Positions 1 to 13,300 of a DNA stretch of 64,000 nucleotides are shown here, piece by piece. The stretch is from the NCBI RefSeq assembly GCF_964340395.1, contig NC_135554.1, positions 20,381,592 to 20,445,591 of the forward strand, read 5' to 3'. Both the position numbers and the translations under genes were made by a program. The stretch is from Glandiceps talaboti. Its lineage: Eukaryota > Hemichordata > Enteropneusta > Spengelidae. The notes beneath the pieces were generated by a model, which did no database searches, was not told the DNA's origin, and worked only from the letters and a program-made list of their open reading frames with translations. The stretch's first letter is position 1. Every line of letters begins with the position of its first letter.

Positions 1-183
1 ATTTAAATAGATTTGATGTCATAACTGCCTCAAACCAGTAGAGGTCAATAGGTCACTGTATAATAAAATCTCAATGACCTGTGCTACTACAATCATAATT
101 CAAGCTTGTTTAGATATAAAAATGGTTTTGCTAAGGTTCTTTCAAGGACTTTTATTGATTTGTAGGTTCTACCCTATGGTTTC

Positions 184-931
184 TTAAAATAGCGATATGG
201 ATGACAAATTGATATTTATTTTTGATTTTATTCATAAAACAATTCTACTATGTTTTTCTACTTCAATAAAAAATCTGAAGCAACATATACAAAGTCCTTC
301 TTCGTTACTGTGCAAATTGTAAAAATAAAAAAATATGCAAAAGGTTTGTTACTACACATACAATAATAAACTTTTAGACTTTTTTTTTTGCAATTTATTG
401 AGTCACAAACAAGGATGTGGGATATGTTGTTTCATATTGATTTTTCAAGTAGGAGATCATCGTATAGTTGTGACCAAAATGTTCATCAGCTTGGTAGATC
501 AAATGATTTACAAAAGGTTACAACACACAAGCAGTTCAAAGTTTTTAGCATTGCGCTTTTGATCTGTCTTGGGCTACGATTCTCATCATAGTTACAGCTG
601 ACCACTAGGTGGCAGTTTGATCAGCCGATTGTAGTTGTTAAAAAGTTCAATACCCAGTCTCTATTGAGGGTTGTAGCATCTGATGTTTATAACCTCCTTG
701 ATCTTCCTCGGGGAAATCATGTTGGAATGTATCAAGATCAACAGAGTCTGAGAGACAAGGGCATCAAACTAACTAAAATCCACAATCAGTTGATCATACC
801 ACCACCTAGTGGTCAGCTGTAACTATGGAATTTGCTTGTGTGTTATAACCTTTTGTAAATCATAGTATAGTTATTGTATGAATAAATATTCCAAAATAAC
901 TATCAATTTGTCACCCTTATGGCCACTTTAA
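184..931. mobile_element. TTAA-bounded inverted-repeat element, copy 1
   Basis: The outer ends are inverted copies. The left end reads TTAA then AATAGCGATATGGATGACAA. The right end, reverse-complemented, reads TTAA then AGTGGCCATAAGGGTGACAA. An inner inverted pair (about 500-650 against 780-875) shares the stretch around GATTTACAAAAGGTTA and CAGCTGACCACTAGGTGG. No coding capacity is visible, so this looks like a non-autonomous foldback or MITE-type element. TTAA at both ends suits a piggyBac-type target duplication, but TTAA is palindromic and could belong to the terminal repeat. Related sequence lies at 53461-53990, 21545-21830 and 6530-6600. No gene is visible between 932 and 2491. Confidence 0.65.
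602..615 (+). promoter_or_regulatory. CTCF-type motif inside the TTAA element (left arm)
   Basis: CCACTAGGTGGCAG matches the bilaterian CTCF core consensus (CCASYAGRKGGCRS) at every position. The mirrored right arm of the same element holds CCACTAGGTGGTGG on the minus strand (799-812), one mismatch away. Binding is inferred from the motif only. Confidence 0.4.
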
Positions 932-2491
932 TAATGATACTGATAATTAACATTATCATACTTTTGTTATGCTAATTTTTCATAATCATATCATATCAAC
1001 ATTATCACCCATGTACCCTCTAAGACAATTTGACACACTACTGACACGCAACTCCTTGTGACCCGCCAAAATCTCTTACAGCTGACTCACAAGAAAACTA
1101 AATTCATCGCAACATTTTTCAAAAAATGTTGTCATTCATTAAAAGGGAATGCCACTCCAGGAAATAGAGACATTTTCATGAGCTATGAGTTCTGGAGAAT
1201 CATTTCATTGATTTTACATCACCTGGAATTATTTGTGATTTCAGAAAGACATCAAGTTGATCTTGTGCATTTATAGGGTATCTTTGATATGGGCAGTTGC
1301 ATCATGGGAGATAGTAGAAATACATTATTCAATGGTTGAACACTAAATATTCATGACAGCTGTTTCACACTGAAGTGCATAGCATTTTGTACTCATGAAT
1401 ATTCATTGTAAGAAGGAGAAAGTATTCCATGTTTTTTGGGGGTTTTTTTATTTCTGATCAAAATAGTTAATAAAAAGCATTTGACTACATTTTGTGTCTC
1501 TCATAGTATGCTGATGAGTTTAATCCAAATGTTGTTGTGTCGATTTCAGTCCTTGGTATTATAGATGTTTGTTTTCAGCATCTATTTCTGTAAAAAGTAT
1601 ATTTAGAAATCTATAAATATCCACAATAGACAACATCTGTAGAAAGAGAGAGAAAACAAATTTAAAAATGTGTAAACCCACACACACACAACAATAAAAT
1701 GAATGTGGGACAAAGTACTGCAAGTATAAAACAGAGGAAATGTAATAAACAATTGATTGCTACGATTAAAATATAAAATACATACAACAGGGCAAAAGGT
1801 GAAGCAGTCCTTGAATAAGTAATGTGCTTTAGTACTGAATGTTTCAGGAGAAAGATTTTTATCCAAAGTAGAATTGTTGAACATTTGCACCAGTGGAAGA
1901 ATCAAGATAATATAGCATGAATAATAAATGGAAGACGGGTAAGGCCTAAAGCAAAAAATTGTTTGCTTCTGGTTACCTGACCCCACCTAGTTTTTCACTG
2001 CCGACCCTAAACTATTTTTACATATTCGAGAAAAAAACAGTAAAATCGCGAAAATTGTGAAGTCTCGCTAGAAATAGTGGATGCGGAAACTGACATCAAC
2101 TTAAAAAGACAATATAAAACTGTTCTTCGTATCTGTAATGGCCATACACACTGATGATAAGAAACCAATAATACAGAGACCATGTGGAAAACATAAATAC
2201 CTGAACTAGACGCTCACACATGAAAAAAAAAAATAATAATTTAAAAATAAAATAAAATAATCTACCTTCCCCACTTATTCGAAAATTGAGCTTAATTGGA
2301 ACCACATAATTTTTTTATTAGACCTAACATATAAAAGTCATTATATGACTGCATAGATTGAGTTTTAGTCAAATGTTTCCCAAGTGTCCAATTTTAATTA
2401 TAATAAAATGTATAGTTATGAATATCAATCAATCTTTATGTAAAATACACTATCAATATGCAAATATCAGACATACAGTGGTAGCTGTCAG

Positions 2492-2635
2492 AATAGGGAA
2501 CTTGCAAACCTGCCATGTTGAATGATGCATCATGGGAAATGTGATAATAAATACCAATCAAATAGTATTGTAAACAATATGTTACATTGTTTTTAACCAC
2601 AAAGCATGCTCAGTCTGGATTGCAAGTTCCCTATT
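2492..2635. mobile_element. 144-bp MITE-like element with GGGAACTTGCAA terminal inverted repeats
   Basis: The left end AATAGGGAACTTGCAA and the right end TTGCAAGTTCCCTATT are perfect inverted copies. The interior includes a run with GCATCATGGGAAATGTG. A diverged second copy lies inside the TTAA-bounded element at about 53729-53966. No coding capacity is present. This is a non-autonomous element by structure; the superfamily is unknown. Confidence 0.65.
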
Positions 2636-3055
2636 CTTGGTAATGCGATAGCATTTTACATCCTGCTAGAGGGCCACAATGGAACAAAAGATTGGCTTAT
2701 TCACATTTGCACCTATAGTAATATTTGTGCAATACATGCATCAGATGTCATAAATCAAATGATATTTATTTGTATGCCTAGGGAGTAAAATTCTGTTTCA
2801 GGTAAACATAAACTACAATCTAGGCTAGTATGTATGTAGGTTAATTAATTTTATTGTAAATATATCAATTATGTATGTATGAGATATACAAGGTAGAACT
2901 GTCAGAATTGAAATGGAAAGATTTACTGTTATGGGGTTGTTATATTAGTATGTAATGAAATGAAAGCAAATTTGCAGTAAAGTGATAGTTACATTGGTTA
3001 TAGTGTGATTGTCATGATAAAATACATCAAATAAATAAAAACTAGTTGTGTGGTG

Positions 3056-4165
3056 TGACCTGTCAACCTAGTGTAGTGGATTGTAGTGTGGTGTCAACCT
3101 AGTGGATTGTAGTGTGGTGTCAACATAGTGGATTGTAGTGTGGTGTCAACATAGTGGATTGTAGTGTGGTGTCAACATAGTGGATTGTAGTGTGGTGTCA
3201 ACATAGTGGATTGTAGTGTGGTGTCAACATAAATTGTAGTGTGGTGTCAACCTAGTGGATTGTAGTGTGGTGTCAACCTAGTAGATTGTAGTGTGGTGTC
3301 AACATAATGGATTGTAGTGTGGTGTCAACCCAGTGGATTGTAGTGTGGTGTCAACATAGTGGATTGTAGTGTGGTGTCAACATAGTGGATTGTAGTGTGG
3401 TGTCAACATAGTGGATTGTAGTGTGGTGTCAACATAGTGGATTGTAGTGTGGTGTCAACATAGTGGATTGTAGTGTGGTGTCAACATAGTGGATTGTAGT
3501 GTGGTGTCAACATAGTGGATTGTAGTGTGGTGTCAACCTAGTGGATTGTAGTGTGGTGTCAACATAAATTGTACAATATGGTATCAACACAGATTGTAGT
3601 GTGGTGTCAACATAATGGATTGTAGTGTGGTGTCAACCTAGTGGATTGTAGTGTGGTGTCAACATAATGGATTGTAGTGTGGTGTCAATATTTTGGATTG
3701 TAGTGTGGTGTCAACATAGTGGATTGTAGTGTGGTGTCAAGCCAGTAGATTGTAGTGTGGCATTAACATAGACTAGTATGGAGTTAGCATAGTAGATTGT
3801 AGTGTGCGTTAACATAGCAGACTAGTATTGTGTCAGTATGGTAGATTGCAGTGTGGTGTCAAGGCATTTTATAGTGTGATGTCTACATAGCGGACTGTAG
3901 CGTGGTGTCAGTATGGTAGCTTGTAGTGTGATGTCAACATAAGCAGACTGTAGTGTAGTGTCAGTATTGCAGATTGTAATGTGATGCCAATGTTGTAGAT
4001 TGTAGTGTGTTGTCAGTAAGGCAGATTATAGTGTGGTGTCAACATAGCAGACTGTAGTGTAGTGTCAGTATTGCAGATTGTAATGTGATGCCAATGTTGT
4101 AGATTGTAGTGTGTTGTCAATAAGGCAGATTATAGTGTGGTGTCAACATAGTGGACTATCTTGTG
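3056..4165. repeat. 26-bp minisatellite array
   Basis: The unit is close to GTGGTGTCAACATAGTGG followed by ATTGTAGT, 26 bp in all. Copies are nearly identical to about 3760, with a few short units (AACATAAATTGTAG) inserted. From about 3760 to 4165 the units become divergent and of mixed length, as expected for an array that expands at one end and decays at the other. It lies just upstream of the first RANBP3 exon seen here, presumably in an intron. Confidence 0.9.
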
Positions 4166-4355
4166 GTGTTAATTTTCATCCCCTCAACAACTTTGTATCG
4201 ATAGTAATCCTTTTCTTCTCTGTCTGCACAAAACAGTTTCTGAAATATCAGCTTCATTACTTGATGTACATATATATATGAACACTGCAAGGGCTTTTAA
4301 GAGTGCAGTGACTGATTATTTGCATACAAGTAATGAAAGTATCTTCTTATTACAG

Positions 4356-7300
4356 AGGCAGGCTGAGGAACAACTTAACCCTGATAGCGTCAAAGAAGGT
4401 CAGTTTATCTAACATCATCATGTTATAGTTACCAAAGTGAATGTTTGTTGTAATAATGTAAAGTATAGCTGGCATTGCTATTAATGAAACTATGATGTCA
4501 TTAACTTGTAATTAATTATAACAGACAATAAATCTGTAGTCCACATTCAGCATGCTTAGAGGTTCTGGGTAACCAAGACTAGGGTACTTTGGATTGCAAC
4601 AATATCTAATCTGGGATGATCAGAAGGAGAGCCTTCCTGTAAGGTGGGAATTCTGGGTAACAAAGACTGGGGTACTTTGGGTTGCAATAATATCTAATCT
4701 GGACTGATCAGAAGAATAGTCCCTTTTCTGAAAGGGTCTTTGTAACCAAGACTAGATTGTTTGTGGTTGCAAACAGTGATTGTTTATGTTTGTCATTTGT
4801 ATAGCAGATGGCGATAGCAGTGAAGAACCAGGCGAGTTCAAGAAGGCTGTGCCCACTATTCTGACGCAAAGACTGCGGGCAACACCAAGTAAGTATTATT
4901 TTAATAATGTTCTTTAGTCGTGTTTTAGTTGACCTTGATGTACCATTCATGGTATTCTCTATTGCCTATTTCCTTGTTTTAACAAAAATGGGTTTGTTGA
5001 TCGAATGGTAGTCTGTAAATGTAAATAAGTTACAAGCTAGGTAGAGTGGCTAGAAACAATTCTACAATTGGGGTTTTGTTAAATCTATTCTGTACTAAGG
5101 TGTATGGTTTTAAAATGAAGGAAATTCAAAGAGGCATAAATATCACAGGGGAGCTTACATGAATAACTCACAGTGAACTCATTTCAGCAGTAGATTTTGA
5201 TAACTCACTTCATAAAACATTATTTTCATATTCATCTTGATGATGGAAAATTGAACGGGGCTCCTGGGACAAACTATTGTCATATCAGTCACAGCTGATG
5301 ACATATGGTGGGTAGTGTTTATATGTCAATCAAAACACTTTCTGACCAATCACAGACAAGGGGGTGTGGTCATAAAAAGTCATGCAAATGTCAATCACAA
5401 TTCCCTGTTTATAAGGAGATTCTGTGATACTTTAATGTACAGTAACTAGAAATGTTACTTTAACATGTATTAAGTGTGTTTTGTCATTCTGTTGCCAGAG
5501 TTGGATACTAGGATAGCAAAACATAAGTCTAGTTCATTCTTGAAAAGTCTTCAAACTTTACTTTACCCTACATGGTATGATCATTGGTCTATAAAAAAAA
5601 AAAACGTGCCACATGGCACAGAATTAATAGATAATGCATATGACCCAACACACATGTCATTTTACCCCAAATCTTATTTTATGGGTACAGCCTTACCAAT
5701 GCTTTGATAAGATTACATACAACCTAGTGTATGAAAAACCTTTACTTTTGGGGGAAAATGTTAACACAAAATCCTAGAAGTTTTAGGAACCCTCTTAAAC
5801 AAAGTAAATCAATGTATACTTCATTGTCACATGGTCTTTTTTTATGTGATTGTGAATAGCAAATGTCCTCTGATGAAAGATAACCCTTTTTTTGTGGTGA
5901 GTCAAAATGATAGAAACTTGATTTTCTTGTGAGCCAATACAGTACTAATGGATAAGGATCACACCACACCTTGCAACACAGAAAATTACTATGTGTCTGT
6001 CAGTGGTGCATCAAACTGGTCAGAATGTACCCTGATGGATAGAAGGCTTCCAGTATAATGAAATAAATGATGTAATATTTGATTGGGGAAAAAATCGAGA
6101 ATTAAGCTCAGGGCTGTAGATGTTTGCATGGAGAATTGTAGAAGTGATAGCACTTCTGCAATATGATGGACAAAATGCAAATGTTGCATATAAGACAAGA
6201 AGTTTGAATTAGACATTCTGGAACATGGAACCCTAAAGTGTATCATGTATCACTGTCAGTGCCTATTTTGATGGATTGTACTCTAGTTGCATGAGCCTGT
6301 TGCCATTTCAAAAATGCACCACATGCCTCCACACACATCATTGTGTATTTTCTAAAAGCAGGGCTATACACACACAGTAATACTCTGTGAATTTGGAAAG
6401 TCAGCTAGAGTTGTCTTTATTCTAATATTTAATATTTTGAGTCTTTCCCTTCAATACAAAACTAAATATTGAAGGCGGGTCTATTGAAGCGTGAACCTAA
6501 ACTTGTGAACTTGAACAAGCAAAGTAAGTGATTGAACTGTTTCTGTGTTATAACCTTTGTGATAATCATGATTTGATCTATTACCAAGCTTTCTTCAAAG
6601 TACTGCATGCTTGAGTAATCAAGCAAATTAGAAGATATAGTACTATGTACTGTAGGTCTTAGAGTATTTAGTTTTATGTTTCTGACTCTCTGAAAAATTA
6701 TTGCCTATGTACCCGAGATTACTTGCATCGGTGCATGTGCAAACTAGTGGTAGTTGCACTAAAGTGCAATACTGAAAAACATTACTGCATACCAGCAAAC
6801 GATATGCAAATGAAGGTACAACCGTTCAGTGTACACAAAAGCACATGATTGCATTGTCATTTTTACAGAAATCTGCTGTTTCCAACTTTCAGATAAACAT
6901 TAGGTATAATATTGATAATAACGGAACCCCATGGTGCATGAGTTCCAATATGGGTAGTCAGGAGTATTTGCACTTATGCCACACTTGCACTCACACATCA
7001 TAGGGTCATAGGATTGTACACTCTGCACTTATGAGCAAAAACTAGAAAAAATGCAATAGCTATTGATTTCTTGATTTAACCATTTATTTATGTATTGCAT
7101 CCTTTGTAGATGGATGATGATGTCATTACAGATGGTGAAATTAAAGAAATATGTATCAAAAATATATATAGATAAACTATGAATAACAAATGCTGACATA
7201 AAAACAAAGAAACATACAAGCTTAGGAAAAAACAATCCTTGAAATATGAGCAATTAAAAAGAAAAGTTCATGAAACAATCTCATATTCCAGTTTGTGAAT

Positions 7301-10300
7301 CTACCCAATATTCATTTAAAAAGAAACATTGTCATAAGGTGACATGGTTAATGATAAAAGTTTAATACCAGGGAAATTTTAGTTTAGTTTTGCCCTCCCT
7401 AAAAGTAAAATATCAAAACTTTACTGGAGACAGTTCAGCCTTCCTAATGAACTGAAATACTTAGCTAGTGGTCATACTCCAGCAAGTACAGTAGCATTAG
7501 TAAGTGATAAATAAAAGCTAAAGTTATGGAAAAGAATATTTGAGTTATGGCTATTAGGGCAACAATATGAAACTCCTTATGTTTGGCTCAGTAATTGTAA
7601 TACTTTGCGTTCAGTGTCTGGTTAGTCTTGGTAGTATACAACATTCATGCTCCACCATCAACTGCCACTCGTGACTGATAAGAAAGAATAATACCATGTA
7701 TTTTTACAGTCTTGTAAAAGCTGAAAAGGTTTTCAAAGTCCAAGTAATATATATGCTGTACTTGTAAGTCATCAACATTGGAAGTGGATTTCCTGTTATT
7801 TTATGTGTTGTGGCTAAATTCCAGTGGTTAAAATTTAAAGACATATCACATTTCAGAAATATAGACCATTATGCTTCTGCTTATATAACACACCAGAATC
7901 ATACACTGTCTAGTGATTTGTTAACAGTCATTTAGGGGTACACTAGATTATCAATAGTGTCGTATATTTGCATACCATACAACTCTGGTCTCGGGTCAGA
8001 TACTTTTGAACCTAATACCCAGATATGACCGTTCCTTGACCTCAAACAACATACTGAGATTATACATGTACATGTGTAGGGGAATTTGGTATTAAACAAA
8101 GGGCAAAATTTGCATATTTCTATACATTGTGATTTGGTAGGGAACCCCAGCAGTATATACCTGGGGAACACATATAAATGTCACCTTCTTACAATCCTTG
8201 GCAAAACACTGCTCTTAATGACATTGATGTTTCAGCGGCATTTTTTTTTTAGATGTGTGTAGAGTTTTTTTTTATGCTACAGAGACAAAGCATGGTATAA
8301 CACGGTTGACAAGAGTTCAAGATGCATAATTATTAAAACAGAATCCTCCTGTACAATTTTACATATGACTCAAGCATCACTGGCAGTGTTATTAAAACAA
8401 TCAATCACTCCAGTGTATAATGTATCATAGAACATTGATTTCCTGGATTCGTTTCACCTCAGCTAGTTATCCTTTACACTAGGGTTTTGAGTACTTTATT
8501 AACAGTGAAAGGTGTAAAATATATAACTAGATATATAACTAGTATTCTGTTCTTAAATACTGTATCATAATTTGTAAATATGTGAGGAACTTAGATTTTA
8601 CCAACAACCAACAACCCTACACAGTTTTGAACCATCATGATTGACACAAGCTTTTATACCATGCACAAGCCAAATTATTGTTTTCGAACAGAAAATATGG
8701 ATTATATACCCAGGTTATTCTACATCATGAGAACCAGTGTCTACGTCACTGGTTTTTCACTACGCAAAATAACGAAAAATGTGTTAAATCATTCAAATCA
8801 CCATTAGTTTTCTCAATTTTTCATAAATTATGATTGAGAAGGTTTAATTATATTATTCTCCAATATTTTTCGTCATTCAGACGGAAAATACTCGTGACCA
8901 AAGGATTTTGTCACTATGAGTCGTAAGAATTTTTAAAGGGCTATTATTTCTGCCTAGATAGTTCTCACATGTCTATGGGTATTCCAGCCTGTGACATTGG
9001 CTAATCTTTTATGATCAAGTCTACACTGACTACAGACTTGCAAATCAAAATTGGACAAAGAGTTGATTGGCAATTATGTGAACTCATCAACAGTCACTAA
9101 ACCTCAAGAACTTCATCCTCAAATTTCAGATCATTAGTAAAAAAAAAAAAGGGTCATTAGATGTGTTTCTGCTATATTCATAATGGTGAAGTCCTAACTG
9201 CAGAAAAACATATTAAAGTGATATTTCCCTCTAAAATACAGTTTTCATAAGTGCATGCTGATCATATCATATCATATTCCTATCACACTTTAAAAAAGTC
9301 AGTTAGCATACGTTAAATATTACTCTGAAAAGGCCAGTCATTGGTCCACTTATGTGACAGTAACCACTGGCTAGCAGAAACAACGCCGTGATCTTTCAGG
9401 CTAAGTAAATACATGAAAATGTAGAATTTAGGTATAGACACATACTAGTAATCAGTTGTTAGATTCCATCTTGTTAATACCAAATCCTTTATGTCATCAT
9501 GACCTATGGATTATTAAATGAACAATTAATTTTATGCTTGAAAAATTTAAGTATAGACAGTTAATCATTTCATAGATTTTATCTTTTTCATAGTACTATA
9601 CATTCACATTGCAATTCAATATATGTATCTGGTTTCAAACTTTTTGATAAAGTGTCATGGCTATCAATTGTTAGATTTCATCTTGTTCAGTTTCCTTATG
9701 CCACAATGACCTGTGATTAATTAAGTAAACTATCAATTTCATGATGTTAATTTGTACGTATAGACAATTAATCAGTTCACAGATTTCATCTTGGGTAATT
9801 TCATGGGGAATCTCATAGGTAATTATTTAGTGAACAATTGATTTTGTGATGGAGAATACATGGATTTTCCATAGGGAAGGAAGCCATGTCATAAATGAGC
9901 TTGGCTGTGTTCTTCCAGTGTTGTTCTCACCTACTTTATTATCAAATTAGTGGACTGTTTTAGTGGAGGAGTACAATGCATTTCATTTGACATGTAACAA
10001 GGTAGATCAGTGTTTTATATGATGTGGTTTCAACAATTTGTCTTCCTGTGCAGCTGTAATGTATAAAGACACTCTCCAAGGGTTAGGGTAGCACACAATG
10101 TAAGATTCTCTTCAAGGAGCAAACAGTGTTCTCCCTAAACAAAGTAACAAGGCAAGGGTGTCAGCCCTCACTGCATGAAAGGGTAGCATTTCCGGGTCCA
10201 TATACATGACAGTCACACAACAGAATTGCGACAATTCCAGATTTGCTGCAATTCCATTGTCTGACCGTCGTGTATACGGAACTGGAAATGCCACCCTTTC

Positions 10301-13300
10301 ATATAGTGCCTCTTGTATACTGATCTGATTGCCTTCTTCATATAATACAAATTCCAATTCAGTCCAAATTCCTTTATCTTCTGTAAAAAAATGTCATCAA
10401 AATAGCCACCGGCCTCAAGCTATCCCTTCCTGGTCCTCAGCAAGCATTGTATGGAATGTGTTCCATGTCTCTTAGCTCTCTTGTGAAAACAATTCTAGGA
10501 ATAACAAGGGTAGTGAAATAAAGCTAAAATCTGTTTCCATAGTTTATACTATGACTTGTTTTAGCAAAAGGATTACCTTCTTTATAAAAAAAAAAAAAAA
10601 CCAGCTTGGATTTCAATTATGCAGAATGCCATTGGTGCTATTTGTTTTTGTACAGCACCAGAGAGCATTTTTGTAATGGATAGTAGGCACTCAATAATTT
10701 ATATAAATATTTTTTATCACCATCATCATATACTGTAGCCCACACTTTCATGAGATGAGAGGCATTTATTTTAGATACACTACATGATGAGCTAGATGCA
10801 CATTTAGTTTGATTAGTCATACATGTATACTACCTAAAATAGACTCAGTCCAACATTAAATTACACATGTAAACCATGAAGTTCAAGCCCCTGTCATCAT
10901 CTGATTGATTTGGTGATTTGTATTAACGCAAATAAAACAATATTTTAGAAAGATTCAACAGTTTTGATGTCAATGTTCACCTACAACTGACTACTTTGTC
11001 ATGAGACATACATATTAAATGCAAATCAGGAAAACTTGCATATTTTAAAATGACTGAATCTGTACATATTTCTTAGCGGACAAAATCTGAGATCTGTCAT
11101 AATGAGATTGTTTATATCAGTTAATGGAAATGGAAGTATTAGTTTCTCTTAAAATTGAGTCCCTGCTATCCTCACCTCTGTCCAGCAGTGATATTAAAAA
11201 ATGAAGTATCAGTTATGCTAAATTGAGTTCCTGTCATTCAGGGAATCCTCATCTCTGTCAAGCAATAGTATACATTCATGAAGGAGAATTGTTAGCACCT
11301 CAAATTTTAGTTTCCCCCCCCCCCTGCCATCCTCAGATACTTAGGCGTGACAGACCTATGTATTCATTCATAGGGGAAAACCATTAGCATCCTCAATTTG
11401 AGGGGCCCCACCCCTCCCCTCTTGCCACCCTCAAAGTACTCCAGCAGTGAGAAATGATTGATATGCATTCATGGGAAGAGAATCTGTAATTAGCACCTAG
11501 AAATTAAATTCCCCTGCCACCCTCAGACTACTCCAGCAGTGACACAGACTTGTCATAATTTGTCTTCCAGGTGGTACTTTCAAAGACAAAACTGGTAACG
11601 TTGGTGCTTTTCCTGCCCCTTCTAAACTATTGTTTTCAACTGGCAGCCCGCCGGACAGCCAGCCAACCTCCCCTACATCAACCACATCCAAAACGGGATC
11701 TTTTAGTGGCCAGACTTTGTCTTTTGCAACTACGACTACTGGAAGTCCAAGTTTGACAACAACAACATCAACAACAACAGGAGATGTGTCCAGTGTGAAA
11801 AACACTACAACAACCACCACCACCACCACCAATACCAATACATTTCAACCTCCTACCACTGCTTCTGTTGTCACAACCACTGGTTCTTTCCCACCTCAGA
11901 ACAATAGCACCAAGAATGTGTTTGCTGCCTCAACTATATCCTCTGGAGCCTCCCTTCCAGAACTCAGTAAAAATGTATTCAGTACACACGGACATAGTGA
12001 TAGCGTGCCTACCATTGCAAGTAATGTGTTTGCTAAACATGGGACTGCCGACACTTCCACAAGTCATTCAGGAACTTTGTCTATTGCTGCAGTGGGAGCC
12101 ACTTCAAGTAGTGGTGGTAATGTGTCAAGTGGAGCACCCGAGGCAATTTCGTATAGGACGCACAAAACGCACCCTGGTTCGGGATACTCTTCTGTTGAGA
12201 ACAGTGACACAGAACAAGGTAGTCACTGATTCTGTTTTATTTTAACACAAACTTCACTTTGGAAGATTAATTTGAGACAGAAATCAAATGTTAACGTGTG
12301 ATAAGGTGTGATTACCACTTCCCGCATGTATTTAGATTCTAATAAGGGGTTTTAAAAAATTGGCTTGAGTTGGTAGACTGGGTATAAAGTAATGGCTTGG
12401 TGTGGTGCATGACTTAACAATTGATCTAACATTGTAGGCAACTTTTATACAATATAAATGTAGTAGAAATATGCATTGACAAAATAATCTTTAGTGAAAT
12501 TGCTTTTAAAAAAGTTGTGTTTTATTCTGGAAAATGCTAAAACCACTGGAAATATACATAACAAAAGAATGTAGATATGGGGACAATATTTTGAAAGCAT
12601 GTGTCTGTGTTTTTTATTATTGTTGACAATTTTGCCATGAACATAGGAAAGACTATTTTGCCATGATAAAAGTGATCAATTTTTAGCAAAAATGTTTGGT
12701 ATAAAATCACAAATATTGAATGTGTCTAGAACGTAATTAGAATGAAGGAAAAGTTACCAAACATTAAGATACTTGAAAAAGAGAATGTCATTAATTTATA
12801 AGAAAAGTACCTGGTACTGAAATGATGTAAACAATCTAAGCTGTTCACAGGGTTCTCCCCCAATTGCAAAGTGCTGGTTGGTCATTATTATTCATGAACA
12901 TTTAAATATATATTAAAGGATGCCAATTTCATTTGTGATCACTTGTACTTGTGTAAATTAAGTAAACAGCTGGACTAATAGGAAGTATTGTTGAGGTTTC
13001 ATTCTGGATTTTACCTATGGGTGCTGGTCAGAATGGGGAGCACCCTTCAATTTGAAAAGTCTCATTGAAATAGTCTGTACTTTATCTTTTATTTACGTCA
13101 AATACGTCAAAAGTTCAAATTGAAAAATTAGCAGGACATTCTTCTAAGTCGAGATGAAATGAAAGATTGACCTGTCAATGTTGATAAGACTACAGGATAG
13201 TATGGTAGAATGCATGCCAAATACTAGTAATATAGTTGTGGTGGACACTCACTTTTGCCATGAACATTAGGACTATTTTGGACACTACAGCCTTGTGATT

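Larger units (their letters stand above)
4889..11570 (+). other. Large RANBP3 intron 2: dispersed repeats, no exon recognised
   Basis: No exon could be supported in these 6.7 kb. A CCAAT box, a GGGTGTGG box and an ATGCAAAT octamer lie close together at 5345-5390. An inverted fragment of the TTAA element lies at 6530-6600, a foldback element at 8728-8935 and another at 10176-10304. A degenerate ~110-bp tandem repeat (GTATAGACAATTAATCAGTT type) covers about 9430-9860. A degenerate ~100-bp tandem repeat (CTCCAGCAGTGA type) covers about 11140-11555, directly before the next acceptor. Confidence 0.6.

Noticed and set aside
3056-4165. Regular short repeats resembling a CRISPR array
   Set aside because: There are no unique spacers; the 26-bp unit is directly tandem, in a eukaryotic intron-rich context.
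11497-11838. Val-rich minus-strand open frame
   Set aside because: It is the antisense of the Thr-rich RANBP3 exon (ACA/ACC read backwards as TGT/GGT-type codons).
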